Positions 10,201-17,989 of a stretch of 64,000 bases of DNA are shown here, piece by piece. The notes under the pieces were generated by a model. The model ran no database searches. It worked only from the letters and a program-made list of their open reading frames with translations, and was not told the DNA's origin. Numbering within the stretch: the stretch's first letter is position 1; every line of letters begins with the position of its first letter. Source of the stretch: CAZYME01 sp964648115 (GTDB lineage Bacteria > Pseudomonadota > Gammaproteobacteria > Legionellales > Legionellaceae); assembly GCA_964648115.1 (NCBI GenBank), contig CAZYME010000014.1, positions 4,063-68,062 of the forward strand. Reading direction: 5' to 3'. A program made the translations under genes and the position numbers.

Positions 10201-10378
10201 TGCAAAAGGAAAAACAGCCTATTTTGATCGCGTGCACACAATGAAGAAAGCACTGCATGAAGGCAGGGAGACAATGAGTACAGCGGAAAGACAGGCAAAG
10301 ACGCAAGAGTTAGAGGACGCAACGCTTAAGCCCGGCGATAGAATTGATATTCGTGGCGACAAAACGCCTAGAGGTTAA
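7253..10378 (+). CDS. Large coiled-coil protein, effector-like
   Basis: I recognise no family. The 1041 residues have three parts. Residues 10-690 or so form an almost unbroken Glu/Lys/Gln/Ala/Leu heptad coiled coil with repeated phrases such as LRQENEQLK, LRTENAQLK and LRQENKQLK. About 690-765 is a very acidic and then Pro/Arg-rich linker (DDGVDTEHSDYSDTLSPDDE). About 765-1041 is a mixed-composition, probably globular tail with no Cys-rich or membrane segment. There is no signal peptide. A lone, large, coiled-coil protein with a distinct C-terminal domain resembles Dot/Icm effectors of Legionellales, but a structural or filament role is possible. The start codon lacks a good Shine-Dalgarno; the ATG was chosen because the coil begins immediately after it. 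Confidence 0.75.
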   Translation: MPRRTEDSRKEALNDELALLEESLFEKDRTIAELREELLKRSDEIQQRETQLKTLHDAKQEFERLALEENYELSADLSQTEDKLKAAQKSYDQLFTQLELQKKVAQEQENAMDKLISKIKNSETLVSTLHKEIARLKKENIQDQKLSESIAAGNNETQQNAIKALELKIRELDAGLVDLREKHAEELKAQEAELKLQISALTKEEDALRQQLNDVREIADAQQKRLEEQEAEIYQLSINNGVPLSQELEADRISKELARRSEALSAEIRDLGNTVKQKETQLTVAKKEVETLGSQLKTATTYLSQAEAKVAELQGYITALTDAHAKELADQEKLIAGLREEIQLISREKDGATAKAERAEQEKAVVTAELQTLRQENEQLKARVGELDASEAELKADLTALRKTLVAKEGVLETAVQAIEDLNAQLRAAKEGLSAAQADLSALRTENAQLKTRAERAEGNSEQQAAQIKTLEATIRENERKLQADGKEIAKLTKLLDKANRTLSAAEETITSLRQENKQLKDSAKDFAKEKTKLLDMITALEATVRESEEALEAAEQENTTLNEQLAATKGLLSTAQDDLASLQKEMAALVQEHKQAIQELTAHLIRERDLNATLRQEIEATRREKRLSDEQAAAAKLEKEAALEALAASEAESHRLQTQLDAALAKIAGFETHEADDGVDTEHSDYSDTLSPDDEEESGDLFTQPHGEDDDLAVPEAIHEEEPDARGFVAADDPVVAPPLPSTAARRPTARDEHREDAPRPKAAASWDSFLQHGGVMATHFKDTLVRDGEEEAIEGPADIDRLAVSRAGGTEPEFELVKLKEGDCIHSTAKFGGGATGKLVQDHTGKVVNRTTDRLTEGQQVIMALRQAEMTLNNFKPTGKDDDAIVISGNESNAAQGRKLVAALLLLKNHPDHREKMKGIEIISKVPGCEVPKPANRRLSLITGKETQDEANQKFIAKFLPATPDVSEDRKERLQDQVGQFAKGKTAYFDRVHTMKKALHEGRETMSTAERQAKTQELEDATLKPGDRIDIRGDKTPRG

Positions 10379-10447
10379 TTTATTTGTCACCCCCGCAAAG
10401 ACGAGGAGCTGCGTTTGCTAATCTTTGCGCAGATAATAAATCGAAGG

Positions 10448-10590
10448 TTCCTCTCCCATTGATGGGAGAGGATGCCCGACAGGGCAGGTGAGGGTAGATC
10501 AAATCAAAAAACACACATCATTGTTAAAAATTTTTGACCACCCCTCATCCGCCCTGTCGGGCACCATCTCCTCTCCCGGGGCGAGGGACC
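10448..10590. repeat. Family A palindromic repeat, copy 2 (inverted)
   Basis: The same unit as at 1429-1570 but in the opposite orientation: GATGCCCGACAGGGCAGGTG comes first and CCGCCCTGTCGGGCACC second, around an AT-rich loop. It lies between the coiled-coil gene and the convergent repeat-protein gene. Confidence 0.85.
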
Positions 10591-10613
10591 AGTAATAGGG
10601 CTCGAGGCGCTAA

Positions 10614-10648
10614 CATCCCGCATTTTGCTTCGCTCCATACGGGCTACA
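10614..10648. repeat. Family B REP-like half-element, copy 4
   Basis: A single arm (CATCCCGCATTTTGCTTCGC then TCCATACGGGCTACA) 14 bases past the 3' end of the minus-strand repeat-protein gene. Confidence 0.75.
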
Positions 10649-10661
10649 AATCAAATATTAA

Positions 10662-13592
10662 CTATCCTCTATAAACCACACAGCTATCATCTTGACTCTG
10701 CTGTTGAGGTGTAGATTTGCGATCAGAGAATACACCTAAAAATTGTAACGCAGGAGTCCTGAACGCACCGTATAAAGAGTCTGAAGTGGGAAAAGCTACC
10801 GGCGCCGGAGGAATGAGACGCTTGCCTCTTAAATAGTCCAGCAGAGGAAATTGTCTATCAATCTCTAAAAGATCCCTAACGCTTACACCCCGGTAGGTTT
10901 TTTCCAACTGCTCGAGCGTAATAAGCCCTGCTATTGCAAATTTTCGGATGAGCGTAAATTGTCGTTTACTTGCAAGAATCCATAAAACAGTTTCACCGCT
11001 CTCTACCCCATCGATTTGCGGCGAAGCATCCAATTGAGCAGAAGTAAGTACCCTAGCTGCGAACAATTTTTGGATAAAATTAAATTGTTGGGAATTAGCT
11101 AGATGCCATAGCGCATTAGTGCCCGCATAATCACCGACTTGAGACCTTGCCGCCAAATGGGCAGAAGTGATGCGCCTCGCTATGAGTAACTCATCGAGCA
11201 GAAAAACCTGTTTCATAAAGGCTAAAACCCATACTGAATTTTTACCCTTACGCTCTCCACTTTTGGGTGCGTCCCCCAATTGCTCAGAAGTAAAAAACCC
11301 TCTTCTGAATAATTTTTGGACCAGAGAAAATTGTTGGTTATCAACCAAAAGCCTTAGAATGCTCATCCCCATGCCTTCTTCAACTTGGGGTAGCGCCATC
11401 ACTTGTTCTGGAATAAGGCATTCCGCTATAAATAAATCCTCAATTAAAGAAAATTGTTTATAAAAAGCTAAGAACCATAGTGTATTAGCCCCTGCATATT
11501 TTCCGCCTTGGAAGGTTTGTGCCAACGACTCCGGAGTGATCAAATTTTTAGCAAGAAATCTACGGATTAAGAGAAATTGTTCTTGACTAGCTAAGAGCAA
11601 TAGGACATTGCCACTCAAAGATCCGGCGGTTTGAGTCTTTGCCAGCAAAGATTCTGGAGTAATAAGATTTTTAGTGAGGAATGCATCGAGCAAATCAAAC
11701 TCTCGCCAAATTGCTAAATACCATATTACATTAACACCCTCAGATTTAGAGATTGCCGACACGTGATCTGGCCTGAGAGACCTGTCTGCAAATAATCTCC
11801 TGATCAGAGGAAATTTTTGGCGAGAAGCTAAGAACCAGAGGAAATTAATATTTTCATCCTGCCCAGTTTGAGGGGCCAACCCTAAGTGATCTGAAGTAAT
11901 GAGTGGGGCTAGCTCTTCAATTAGATCGAATTGATCTTGAACGGCTAAGAACCAAAAGACATTCTTGCCCACGTGCTCCCCACCCAGGGGTGCAGCCGTG
12001 AATTGCTCGGAAGTAAGGCGCCCTGACTTAAATAATTTTTTGATCAGGTCAAATTTTAGGTCAGAAGCTATGAGCCATAGAGCATTGATGCCTGCATTAA
12101 CCCCCGTTTGCTTTCTTGCGGTTAAATGGGAAATAGTACAAAACTCAGAGTTTAGCAGGGCTGTGGCTATAGCATCAAAGCCTGACTCCATTAACCAAAG
12201 TAGAATATCTTCTGCTTGAGCTATAAATGCTAATAATTGCTGACTGCTATCAGGGAAAGTAAGCATCAGATCTTGCAAAATCAAGCAATGTGCTAGCCGT
12301 TCCGGAGAATCAGTAGCGGGCGCTCTCATTGTTACAAAAATATCCGGTGTGCAAGCATGTATAGTGTCTTGTTGGTTAACCCAATAAAAACCTGTGTTAA
12401 AAACTAATGAGGTCTCGCTAGCACCCTCAGGTCTAAATACATACTCCTGGCTTTCTCTGAGAAACATTCTATTAAAACCACAAGCTACTTTGGCATGGAC
12501 AAACGCTGCATTATAAGGAGCAAGCACATATAATCCTTGCTCGTCTTTTTCTTGAAAAATATCATTTGTTGTAAAGCTAAATAATGGATCATATCGACTT
12601 TTCCATTTTGCTATCAATTCATTTATGCTCATGAAGTCACCAGCATCAGAGCCATCCTGTGACATTTTTCTTATGCTTGTTCCATCAAAAAAAGTAGTAT
12701 TAATTTTCGCTAAAAACGCTTGAAACTCTCCCGCCACAACCTCCACTAGGGCATTCAACACAATTTCTGGCGAAAATTCCCGCTCCATAATGTCTGAAAA
12801 GCAGTCTAATTGCTCAATATCTATCCCGAGGGAATGGGCGTAGCTTTCGTCGTATGGGAGCACGCCATATGTATGGGCCACATAATTGACAAAAGAATTC
12901 GCGAAATGAATCTCGTATCCAGCGTCAATATCCGGGTACATTGATTTGATGATATCTAACGCAAATTGCTGCATTATATTTCTCTTTGTGTTTTGAATTG
13001 TACAAAATACCCCGGTATATGCCAGTAAATCACTCTTGGCATCAGTTATATTTGTGAGCACACCATCAGAACATAGAGTAATACTAGCTTGTAAGCTTTC
13101 TAATACAGAACGCTTTTTATCCAATGGTACGTCATCATTCCAAAGTAATAATAAGAGCTCCTCTAATGCTTGTTTCCCTTCTTTAAATAGGATAACTGCC
13201 CTCAAACTATAAAAGTCATATTCTCCAAATAAGTGGAGCTTAAATAAATCAAATGCAGGGATTGGCTCCTCCTCCGCCACTTCTACTGCAGTTGCCCCTT
13301 CATCCGCAACAACTTCTGCATCAAGCGGAATGTCGGGAAAATATAACTGCTGAATACCCTGCTGCAAACACCAGTCATTAAGCCCGTGAAGCAGTTTTTC
13401 GTATTGTCTTTTAAAATTTTCAAACTCTGGGTGTAATTTAAATGCTCGTAACTGGTCTGCTGTATCACCATCACCCGGAACAAAGTAAATGGGGTCTTCT
13501 TGCCCGCCATAAATAGACATTATCTCTGCACGAGTTACTTCTGGGGGAACAAAAACACGTAAAAAATCAGGATTGAATGCTAAATGAGGCAT
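10662..13592 (-). CDS. 976-residue protein with eleven ~41-residue tandem repeats
   Basis: Function unknown. The N-terminal 460 residues are a non-repetitive, probably globular region. From about residue 462 to 910 there are about eleven tandem units of 38-42 (mostly 41) residues with the consensus N-x-L-W-x-L-A-x-x-x-Q-F-x-L-I-x-x-L, then x5-L-I-T-x-E-x-L, then a Gly-rich turn; units start near residues 462, 503, 544, 583, 621, 662, 703, 744, 785, 826 and 868. Two predicted helices plus a loop per unit suggest an alpha-solenoid; the length is too long for canonical ankyrin (33) and TPR (34). No signal peptide or membrane segment. It has its own promoter-like sequence upstream. A host-directed binding protein is plausible but unproven. 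Confidence 0.78.
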   Translation of the reverse strand: MPHLAFNPDFLRVFVPPEVTRAEIMSIYGGQEDPIYFVPGDGDTADQLRAFKLHPEFENFKRQYEKLLHGLNDWCLQQGIQQLYFPDIPLDAEVVADEGATAVEVAEEEPIPAFDLFKLHLFGEYDFYSLRAVILFKEGKQALEELLLLLWNDDVPLDKKRSVLESLQASITLCSDGVLTNITDAKSDLLAYTGVFCTIQNTKRNIMQQFALDIIKSMYPDIDAGYEIHFANSFVNYVAHTYGVLPYDESYAHSLGIDIEQLDCFSDIMEREFSPEIVLNALVEVVAGEFQAFLAKINTTFFDGTSIRKMSQDGSDAGDFMSINELIAKWKSRYDPLFSFTTNDIFQEKDEQGLYVLAPYNAAFVHAKVACGFNRMFLRESQEYVFRPEGASETSLVFNTGFYWVNQQDTIHACTPDIFVTMRAPATDSPERLAHCLILQDLMLTFPDSSQQLLAFIAQAEDILLWLMESGFDAIATALLNSEFCTISHLTARKQTGVNAGINALWLIASDLKFDLIKKLFKSGRLTSEQFTAAPLGGEHVGKNVFWFLAVQDQFDLIEELAPLITSDHLGLAPQTGQDENINFLWFLASRQKFPLIRRLFADRSLRPDHVSAISKSEGVNVIWYLAIWREFDLLDAFLTKNLITPESLLAKTQTAGSLSGNVLLLLASQEQFLLIRRFLAKNLITPESLAQTFQGGKYAGANTLWFLAFYKQFSLIEDLFIAECLIPEQVMALPQVEEGMGMSILRLLVDNQQFSLVQKLFRRGFFTSEQLGDAPKSGERKGKNSVWVLAFMKQVFLLDELLIARRITSAHLAARSQVGDYAGTNALWHLANSQQFNFIQKLFAARVLTSAQLDASPQIDGVESGETVLWILASKRQFTLIRKFAIAGLITLEQLEKTYRGVSVRDLLEIDRQFPLLDYLRGKRLIPPAPVAFPTSDSLYGAFRTPALQFLGVFSDRKSTPQQQSQDDSCVVYRG

Positions 13593-13621
13593 AGAGGGCT
13601 AGCGCAATGAATTTGAGCGCA

Positions 13622-13650
13622 AGTATATCATGTGAAACAGAAATATACAA
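13622..13650 (-). promoter_or_regulatory. Predicted promoter of the 41-residue-repeat gene
   Basis: On the minus strand TTGTAT (13650-13645) and TATACT (13627-13622) are separated by exactly 17 bases, ending 30 bases before the ATG at 13592. Five of six -10 positions match consensus. No clear Shine-Dalgarno precedes the ATG. Confidence 0.55.
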
Positions 13651-13759
13651 ACTGAGCATTTTATATGTATTCACGGAACATTCTGGGGCACCAGGATTTC
13701 CGCTCCCTGACGGTCACGGCTCGTGATAGTTCATGCAGCAATTTTGCCCAGGACCCACA

Positions 13760-13788
13760 TTGACAATTCCAACTTACCTCTAAATAAT
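13760..13788 (+). promoter_or_regulatory. Predicted sigma-70 promoter of hutG
   Basis: A perfect -35 TTGACA (13760-13765), a 17-base spacer and AATAAT (13783-13788, five of six matches), 34 bases before the hutG start. It should drive hutG and the following DotI-like gene. A second possible -10, TATACT, lies at 13799. Confidence 0.65.
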
Positions 13789-13822
13789 GCTGATCAAATA
13801 TACTTTTGATTAAGACTAAGAA

Positions 13823-14782
13823 ATGTTCGCTGATGTGCTTAATTATGAACCTACTGACAAAGCTTTGTGGCAAGGCAGAAAAGACAGCTTACCCGGCGAG
13901 CGTTTTTTTCATCAGGTTCAGTGCGTAGACATTCGCTCTCATTCACTCAAAAATTCAAAACAGACTGTTTTTTTGGGATTTCGCAGCGACGAAGGCATAC
14001 GACGCAATGAAGGGCGCGTTGGTGCAAAAGCTGGGCCAGATACCTTACGCCAGCAATTAGCCAAATTAGCGTGTCATAGTAGTCAGCAATTTCTGGATGT
14101 AGGCAATATTGTCTGCCATGACCAACAATTGGAAACAGCACAGCAACAATTCGCTAACTTGCTCAGCCATTGCCACCAACATGGCCTAAAAACGATCGCT
14201 TTTGGCGGGGGACATGAAATAGCGTGGGCACATTTTAATGGCCTAGTCTCTCACTACCCTAAAATAGGCATCATTAATTTTGATGCACATTTCGATTTAC
14301 GCCCTGTGCTCGATGGGAAATCCGCAACTTCGGGAAGCCCATTCTGGCAAATCAAACAACACTGCCAGCAAAATCAATTACCTTTTGACTACTGTTGCTT
14401 AGGTATTCAACCTATTGCCAATACCCAAAGTTTATTCAAGCGTGCAGATGAGTGGCAGGTTAAATACATAACCGCAGAACAGATGAACCAGGAAAGTTTT
14501 GCCTGGCAAAAAGCGTTTCTAGATAAATTTATGCTGCACCACGATTATTTATATCTAACCATATGCCTTGATGTATTCGCAGAGAGCTTTGCCCCAGGAG
14601 TCAGTGCGCCACAAGCATTAGGATTAAATCCATGGCAAGCACTACCCTTGTTGAAATATATCGTACAAACTGGCAAAGTGGTAAGTATTGATGTCGCAGA
14701 GCTTTCGCCCCTGTTAGACGAAGAACAAAAGACTTCTCGCTTGGCCGCGGTTATTATCGCAGAGTTATTAAATTTAAAGTAA
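13823..14782 (+). CDS. hutG: Formimidoylglutamase
   Basis: A manganese-dependent ureohydrolase (arginase superfamily) that converts N-formimidoyl-L-glutamate to glutamate plus formamide, the last step of the histidine pathway begun by hutI. The 319 residues match HutG length. The metal-ligand motifs are present: GGGHE, then NFDAHFDLR, then the third motif TICLDVFAESFAPGVSAPQA, whose APGVSAP is typical of HutG rather than arginase or agmatinase. The start ATG has only a weak ribosome-binding site but agrees with the homologous N-terminus (WQGRKDS follows at about residue 16). The DotI-like gene begins 11 bases after the stop. Confidence 0.92.
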   Translation: MFADVLNYEPTDKALWQGRKDSLPGERFFHQVQCVDIRSHSLKNSKQTVFLGFRSDEGIRRNEGRVGAKAGPDTLRQQLAKLACHSSQQFLDVGNIVCHDQQLETAQQQFANLLSHCHQHGLKTIAFGGGHEIAWAHFNGLVSHYPKIGIINFDAHFDLRPVLDGKSATSGSPFWQIKQHCQQNQLPFDYCCLGIQPIANTQSLFKRADEWQVKYITAEQMNQESFAWQKAFLDKFMLHHDYLYLTICLDVFAESFAPGVSAPQALGLNPWQALPLLKYIVQTGKVVSIDVAELSPLLDEEQKTSRLAAVIIAELLNLK

Positions 14783-14793
14783 GGATATGATTA

Positions 14794-15534
14794 ATGAATA
14801 ACACTATGTTGTCTACTGCGTTATTGTCTATATTGTGTACCACTGCCTATGCTGATAATGCCGCACAACCAGCACCTGCAGTAAATGCGACGGCTCAACC
14901 AGCTGCTACCGCAGCGGCCCCGGCAACCCCGGCTGCAGCAACAGCACCCACAAATCCATCTGCTGTAACTACACCTCAACCGCCACCAACCATCGATTGC
15001 CAATACCGTATACCAGCAACAACGAACATCGAGCAGTCGCTCATATCAACCTGGGCTAAAAAAGCGGCTGTACAATCTTTCGAATTCAACCCAACCACTA
15101 TTGATGAAGAACTCGTTGTACTCAAAGCCTGTTACACAGAACAAGGTTGGCAAGGTTTTAATGATGCTCTGCAAAAATCTGGCAACATCAACGCAATCAA
15201 AACCCAGCTTTTGACAGTGAATAGCCAAGTGGACGGTGAGCTAACCATTACTCCATCTAAAGATAACCAATGGAAAGTAACTGTACCCATGCAAGTGGTG
15301 TATCAAAACGACAAAGAAAAATTAACGCAACTACTATCTGTTGAATTGTTGATTGGGCGCAAAATATCAGGTGATCTAGGGATTATGCAAATGATTGCCA
15401 CACCACGAACTACAGTGACTCAACAGCCTATGGACGTAGCCCCTGCAGCGGCCGAAGCAAAGCCTATCACAACAGAGCCAGGCCCCGTAATGCCTGCAAG
15501 CAGCGCGCCAACTCCACAAACACCACATCCTTAA
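14794..15534 (+). CDS. Secreted DotI/IcmL-family protein
   Basis: A 246-residue protein resembling the periplasmic domain of DotI/IcmL, a VirB8-like core component of the Dot/Icm type IVB secretion system. An N-terminal signal peptide ends near AYA-D (residue 20), followed by an Ala/Pro-rich linker to about 65, then the family domain: Trp-Ala-rich start (LISTWAKKAAVQSFEF), GWQGFNDALQKSGNINAIKT and KVTVPMQVVYQN, then a C-terminal strand and a low-complexity tail. True DotI has a transmembrane anchor and sits in the dot/icm cluster; this one is apparently exported and follows hutG by 11 bases, so it is probably one of the dispersed IcmL-like paralogues known in Legionella. Recognition is from memory of the motif pattern. 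Confidence 0.75.
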   Translation: MNNTMLSTALLSILCTTAYADNAAQPAPAVNATAQPAATAAAPATPAAATAPTNPSAVTTPQPPPTIDCQYRIPATTNIEQSLISTWAKKAAVQSFEFNPTTIDEELVVLKACYTEQGWQGFNDALQKSGNINAIKTQLLTVNSQVDGELTITPSKDNQWKVTVPMQVVYQNDKEKLTQLLSVELLIGRKISGDLGIMQMIATPRTTVTQQPMDVAPAAAEAKPITTEPGPVMPASSAPTPQTPHP

Positions 15535-15547
15535 TTATTTATGTGGT

Positions 15548-15619
15548 TCCTTCGCCCCGCGAGGGGAGAAGGTGCCCGACAGGGCGGATGAGGGGTGATT
15601 TAATCTACCCTCACCTGCA
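15548..15619. repeat. Family A palindromic repeat, copy 3 (truncated)
   Basis: The left arm GGTGCCCGACAGGGCGGATG is intact; the loop is shortened and the right arm stops after CTACCCTCACCTGC, where a family F sequence begins. Probably a deleted copy of the elements at 1429 and 38556. Confidence 0.75.
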
Positions 15620-15620
15620 C

Positions 15621-15666
15621 CCTGAGACACCAGGACCAGCTTTCGAGCCTCTTTTAAAAAGGAGCC
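15621..15666. repeat. Family F repeat, copy 2
   Basis: Matches 2832-2877 closely (TGAGACACCAGGACCAGCTT, then a CTTTTAAAAAGGAGC end). It lies 12 bases beyond the 3' end of the L,D-transpeptidase gene, the same position relative to a minus-strand gene as copy 1. Confidence 0.65.
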
Positions 15667-15678
15667 CTCTGTAAAGAC

Positions 15679-16266
15679 CTAAGCTGGATCCCCATCCCCA
15701 TCCTCGTCCTCATACGACAATACCGTAACCTGCGTGCCCAACGTAATAAACTCTTCATTCAGCCATTTAGCAGCGCTTGGAAATACCCGAATGCAACCAT
15801 GGCTTGAGTTATAAGGAGGAACCTCATAAGCCGCATGAATAGTAAACCCGCGGTAGAAATACATACAGTAAGGCATTTTTGCCCCACCCACTGTCTCTAC
15901 TGGATACTCTCCTGATTTACAGTTTTCTCCACGCTTGTTATAAACGCGAAAATTTCCCGTGACCGTCCGGCAAGGTTTGCCCACATCCTCGCAAAACTCC
16001 TTACCACCGGATGCACTACCCGTCATAACACGCTGACCTTCCGTATCATAAGCAGCCCATGCAGATGCCTTAGGATCAAAAATAAATTGCTTATGCCCTG
16101 TGCCTTTAATCTGCAACGGAAAATACTCTCTTCCTCGTTTATCCTTTAAATAAGCAATAGTGCGATGAACAACGCCATTATCGTCGGTTACCAAGGTTGA
16201 TGGGTCAACCTCCATACAAGCAGTAAACCCAAGACATAGCGATAAAACCAATAACAGCTTATACAT
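15679..16266 (-). CDS. L,D-transpeptidase (YkuD family) lipoprotein
   Basis: A 195-residue envelope enzyme predicted to make 3-3 peptidoglycan cross-links or attach proteins to peptidoglycan. The catalytic motif is SSHGCIRVFPSAAKW, with the HGC His and Cys and the following Arg all present. The N-terminus MYKLLLVLSLCLGFTAC is a signal peptide with a lipobox-like FTAC, so the mature protein is probably lipidated at Cys17; the +2 Met does not specify inner-membrane retention. It starts 21 bases after ettA with AGAGGA as ribosome-binding site, so it is the last gene of the kbl-tdh-ettA operon. Confidence 0.9.
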   Translation of the reverse strand: MYKLLLVLSLCLGFTACMEVDPSTLVTDDNGVVHRTIAYLKDKRGREYFPLQIKGTGHKQFIFDPKASAWAAYDTEGQRVMTGSASGGKEFCEDVGKPCRTVTGNFRVYNKRGENCKSGEYPVETVGGAKMPYCMYFYRGFTIHAAYEVPPYNSSHGCIRVFPSAAKWLNEEFITLGTQVTVLSYEDEDGDGDPA

Positions 16267-16287
16267 GAAACAAAATCCTCTTAATAA

Positions 16288-17961
16288 TCAACCCTTTAAT
16301 CGACGATACTTAATGCGCGAAGGCCGATTCGCCTCATCCCCTAATCGTCGCTTTCTATCCTCTTCGTAATCCGTGTAATTTCCTTCAATAAACACCACTT
16401 GCGAATCACCTTCAAATGCCATGAGATGCGTGCAAATCCTATCTAAAAACCAACGATCATGCGAAATAACGATAGCACAACCAGGGAAGTTTAAAATAGC
16501 ATCCTCCAGCGCCCGTAATGTTTCCACATCTAAATCATTACTAGGTTCGTCGAGTAGTAAAACATTCCCACCACTTTTTAGCAATTTTGCCAAATGAACG
16601 CGATTACGCTCACCACCTGACAACTGTGACATTTTCTTTTGTTGATCAGACCCCTTAAAGTTAAACCGGCCCACATAAGCACGCGATGGCATTTGAAACG
16701 CACCAACTTGCATAATATCATGCCCATCAGTAATCTCTTGCCAGACCGTTTTATTGTCATCCAGGTGATCACGCATTTGATCTACATAAGCAAGTTTTAC
16801 AGTATCACCAATTCTAATTTCACCCTGATCCGGCAGTTCTTTTTGCGTTAACATTTTTAAAAATGTAGATTTTCCTGCGCCGTTCGGCCCAATAATCCCA
16901 AGCACGCCGCCTTTGGGTAAATGGAAATTCAAATCATCAAACAGCAACCTATCCCCAAACGCTTTGCGAATATGCATACCCTCTAGTACCAAATCACCTA
17001 ATCGCTCACCGGGTGGGATATATAACTCATTGGTTTCATTGCGTTTTTGGAATTCTTTCGAATTCATTTCCTCAAAACGAGCAAGCCGCGCTTTATTTTT
17101 AGCATGCCGCCCTTTTGGAGAGGTCCTCACCCATTCAAGCTCTGCCTTGATAGAGCGCATATGAGAAGCCTCTTGTTTTTGCTCTCGCTCTAAGCGCTCA
17201 TTTTTTTGCTCAAGCCAGGCGGTGTAATTTCCTTTATAAGGGATACCTTCACCACGATCCAACTCTAAGATCCACTCGGCAGCATTATCGAGGAAATACC
17301 TATCATGCGTGATCGCTACAACTGTTCCTGTGAACTCTTCTAAATACCGCTCAAGCCAGGCAACACTTTCCGCGTCTAAATGGTTGGTTGGCTCATCGAG
17401 CAATAACATGTCCGGGTTAGATAACAGCAGGCGACATAAAGCGACACGACGGCGCTCTCCCCCAGACAGTACGTTTATTTTCGCGTCCCATTCAGGTAAA
17501 CGCAGAGCATCTGCTGCGATATCTAATTTGCGGTCCAGATCCCAACCACCCCCGGCTTCAATAACGTGCTGCAATTCACCTTGCTCTACTAGAAGAGCAT
17601 TCATTTCATCATCGCTCATAGGTTCTGCAAAACGCATGCTGATTTCATCAAACTTGACTAATTTTTGTTTCATATCAGCAACAGCTTCTTCTACCACTTC
17701 ACGAACGGTTTTCTCTAAATCCACTTCCGGTTCTTGAGCTAAATAACCGATTTTAATCCCTGCCGCAGGTCTCGCTTCACCCTCAAACTGTTGATCAACA
17801 CCAGCCATAATGCGCAAAAGGGTTGATTTACCGGAGCCATTTATACCCAGCACTCCAATTTTGGCTCCTGGCAAAAAACTCAAAGAAATATCTTTTAAAA
17901 TAAACCGCTGGTTTTCTACAATCTTACTCACGCGATTCATGGTGAAAATGTACTGCGACAT
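16288..17961 (-). CDS. ettA: Energy-dependent translational throttle protein EttA
   Basis: A soluble ABC-F ATPase that binds the ribosomal E site and gates the first elongation steps according to ATP/ADP ratio. The 557 residues match EttA (about 555). Two ABC cassettes lack any membrane domain: Walker A GINGSGKST (39-47) and GPNGAGKST in the second half, signatures LSGGERRRV and LSGGERNRV, and Walker B LLLDEPTNHLD and LLLDEPSNDLD. The inter-domain region with KGRHAKNKARLARFEEM and IPPGERLG is EttA-type. The ATG has AGAGGATA upstream, 28 bases after tdh. Confidence 0.95.
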   Translation of the reverse strand: MSQYIFTMNRVSKIVENQRFILKDISLSFLPGAKIGVLGINGSGKSTLLRIMAGVDQQFEGEARPAAGIKIGYLAQEPEVDLEKTVREVVEEAVADMKQKLVKFDEISMRFAEPMSDDEMNALLVEQGELQHVIEAGGGWDLDRKLDIAADALRLPEWDAKINVLSGGERRRVALCRLLLSNPDMLLLDEPTNHLDAESVAWLERYLEEFTGTVVAITHDRYFLDNAAEWILELDRGEGIPYKGNYTAWLEQKNERLEREQKQEASHMRSIKAELEWVRTSPKGRHAKNKARLARFEEMNSKEFQKRNETNELYIPPGERLGDLVLEGMHIRKAFGDRLLFDDLNFHLPKGGVLGIIGPNGAGKSTFLKMLTQKELPDQGEIRIGDTVKLAYVDQMRDHLDDNKTVWQEITDGHDIMQVGAFQMPSRAYVGRFNFKGSDQQKKMSQLSGGERNRVHLAKLLKSGGNVLLLDEPSNDLDVETLRALEDAILNFPGCAIVISHDRWFLDRICTHLMAFEGDSQVVFIEGNYTDYEEDRKRRLGDEANRPSRIKYRRLKG

Positions 17962-17989
17962 AGCTTATCCTCTTAACTCAATTTATATT

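Noticed and set aside
10290..10378. Glu-rich C-terminus of the coiled-coil protein as a Dot/Icm E-block signal
   Set aside because: Glu residues are abundant through the whole protein and the last residues are basic (RGDKTPRG), so the signal is not distinguishable from background.
10662..12200. Repeated DNA pattern read as a possible CRISPR or tandem DNA repeat
   Set aside because: The periodicity (about 123 bases) is in-frame and conserved at protein rather than DNA level, so it is a coding repeat.
13661..13873. A 70-codon minus-strand frame in the gap before hutG
   Set aside because: It overlaps the hutG promoter and start and has no homologous look. The gap's GC-rich stretch CCGCTCCCTGACGGTCACGG may be a decayed repeat, but no second copy was found in the window.
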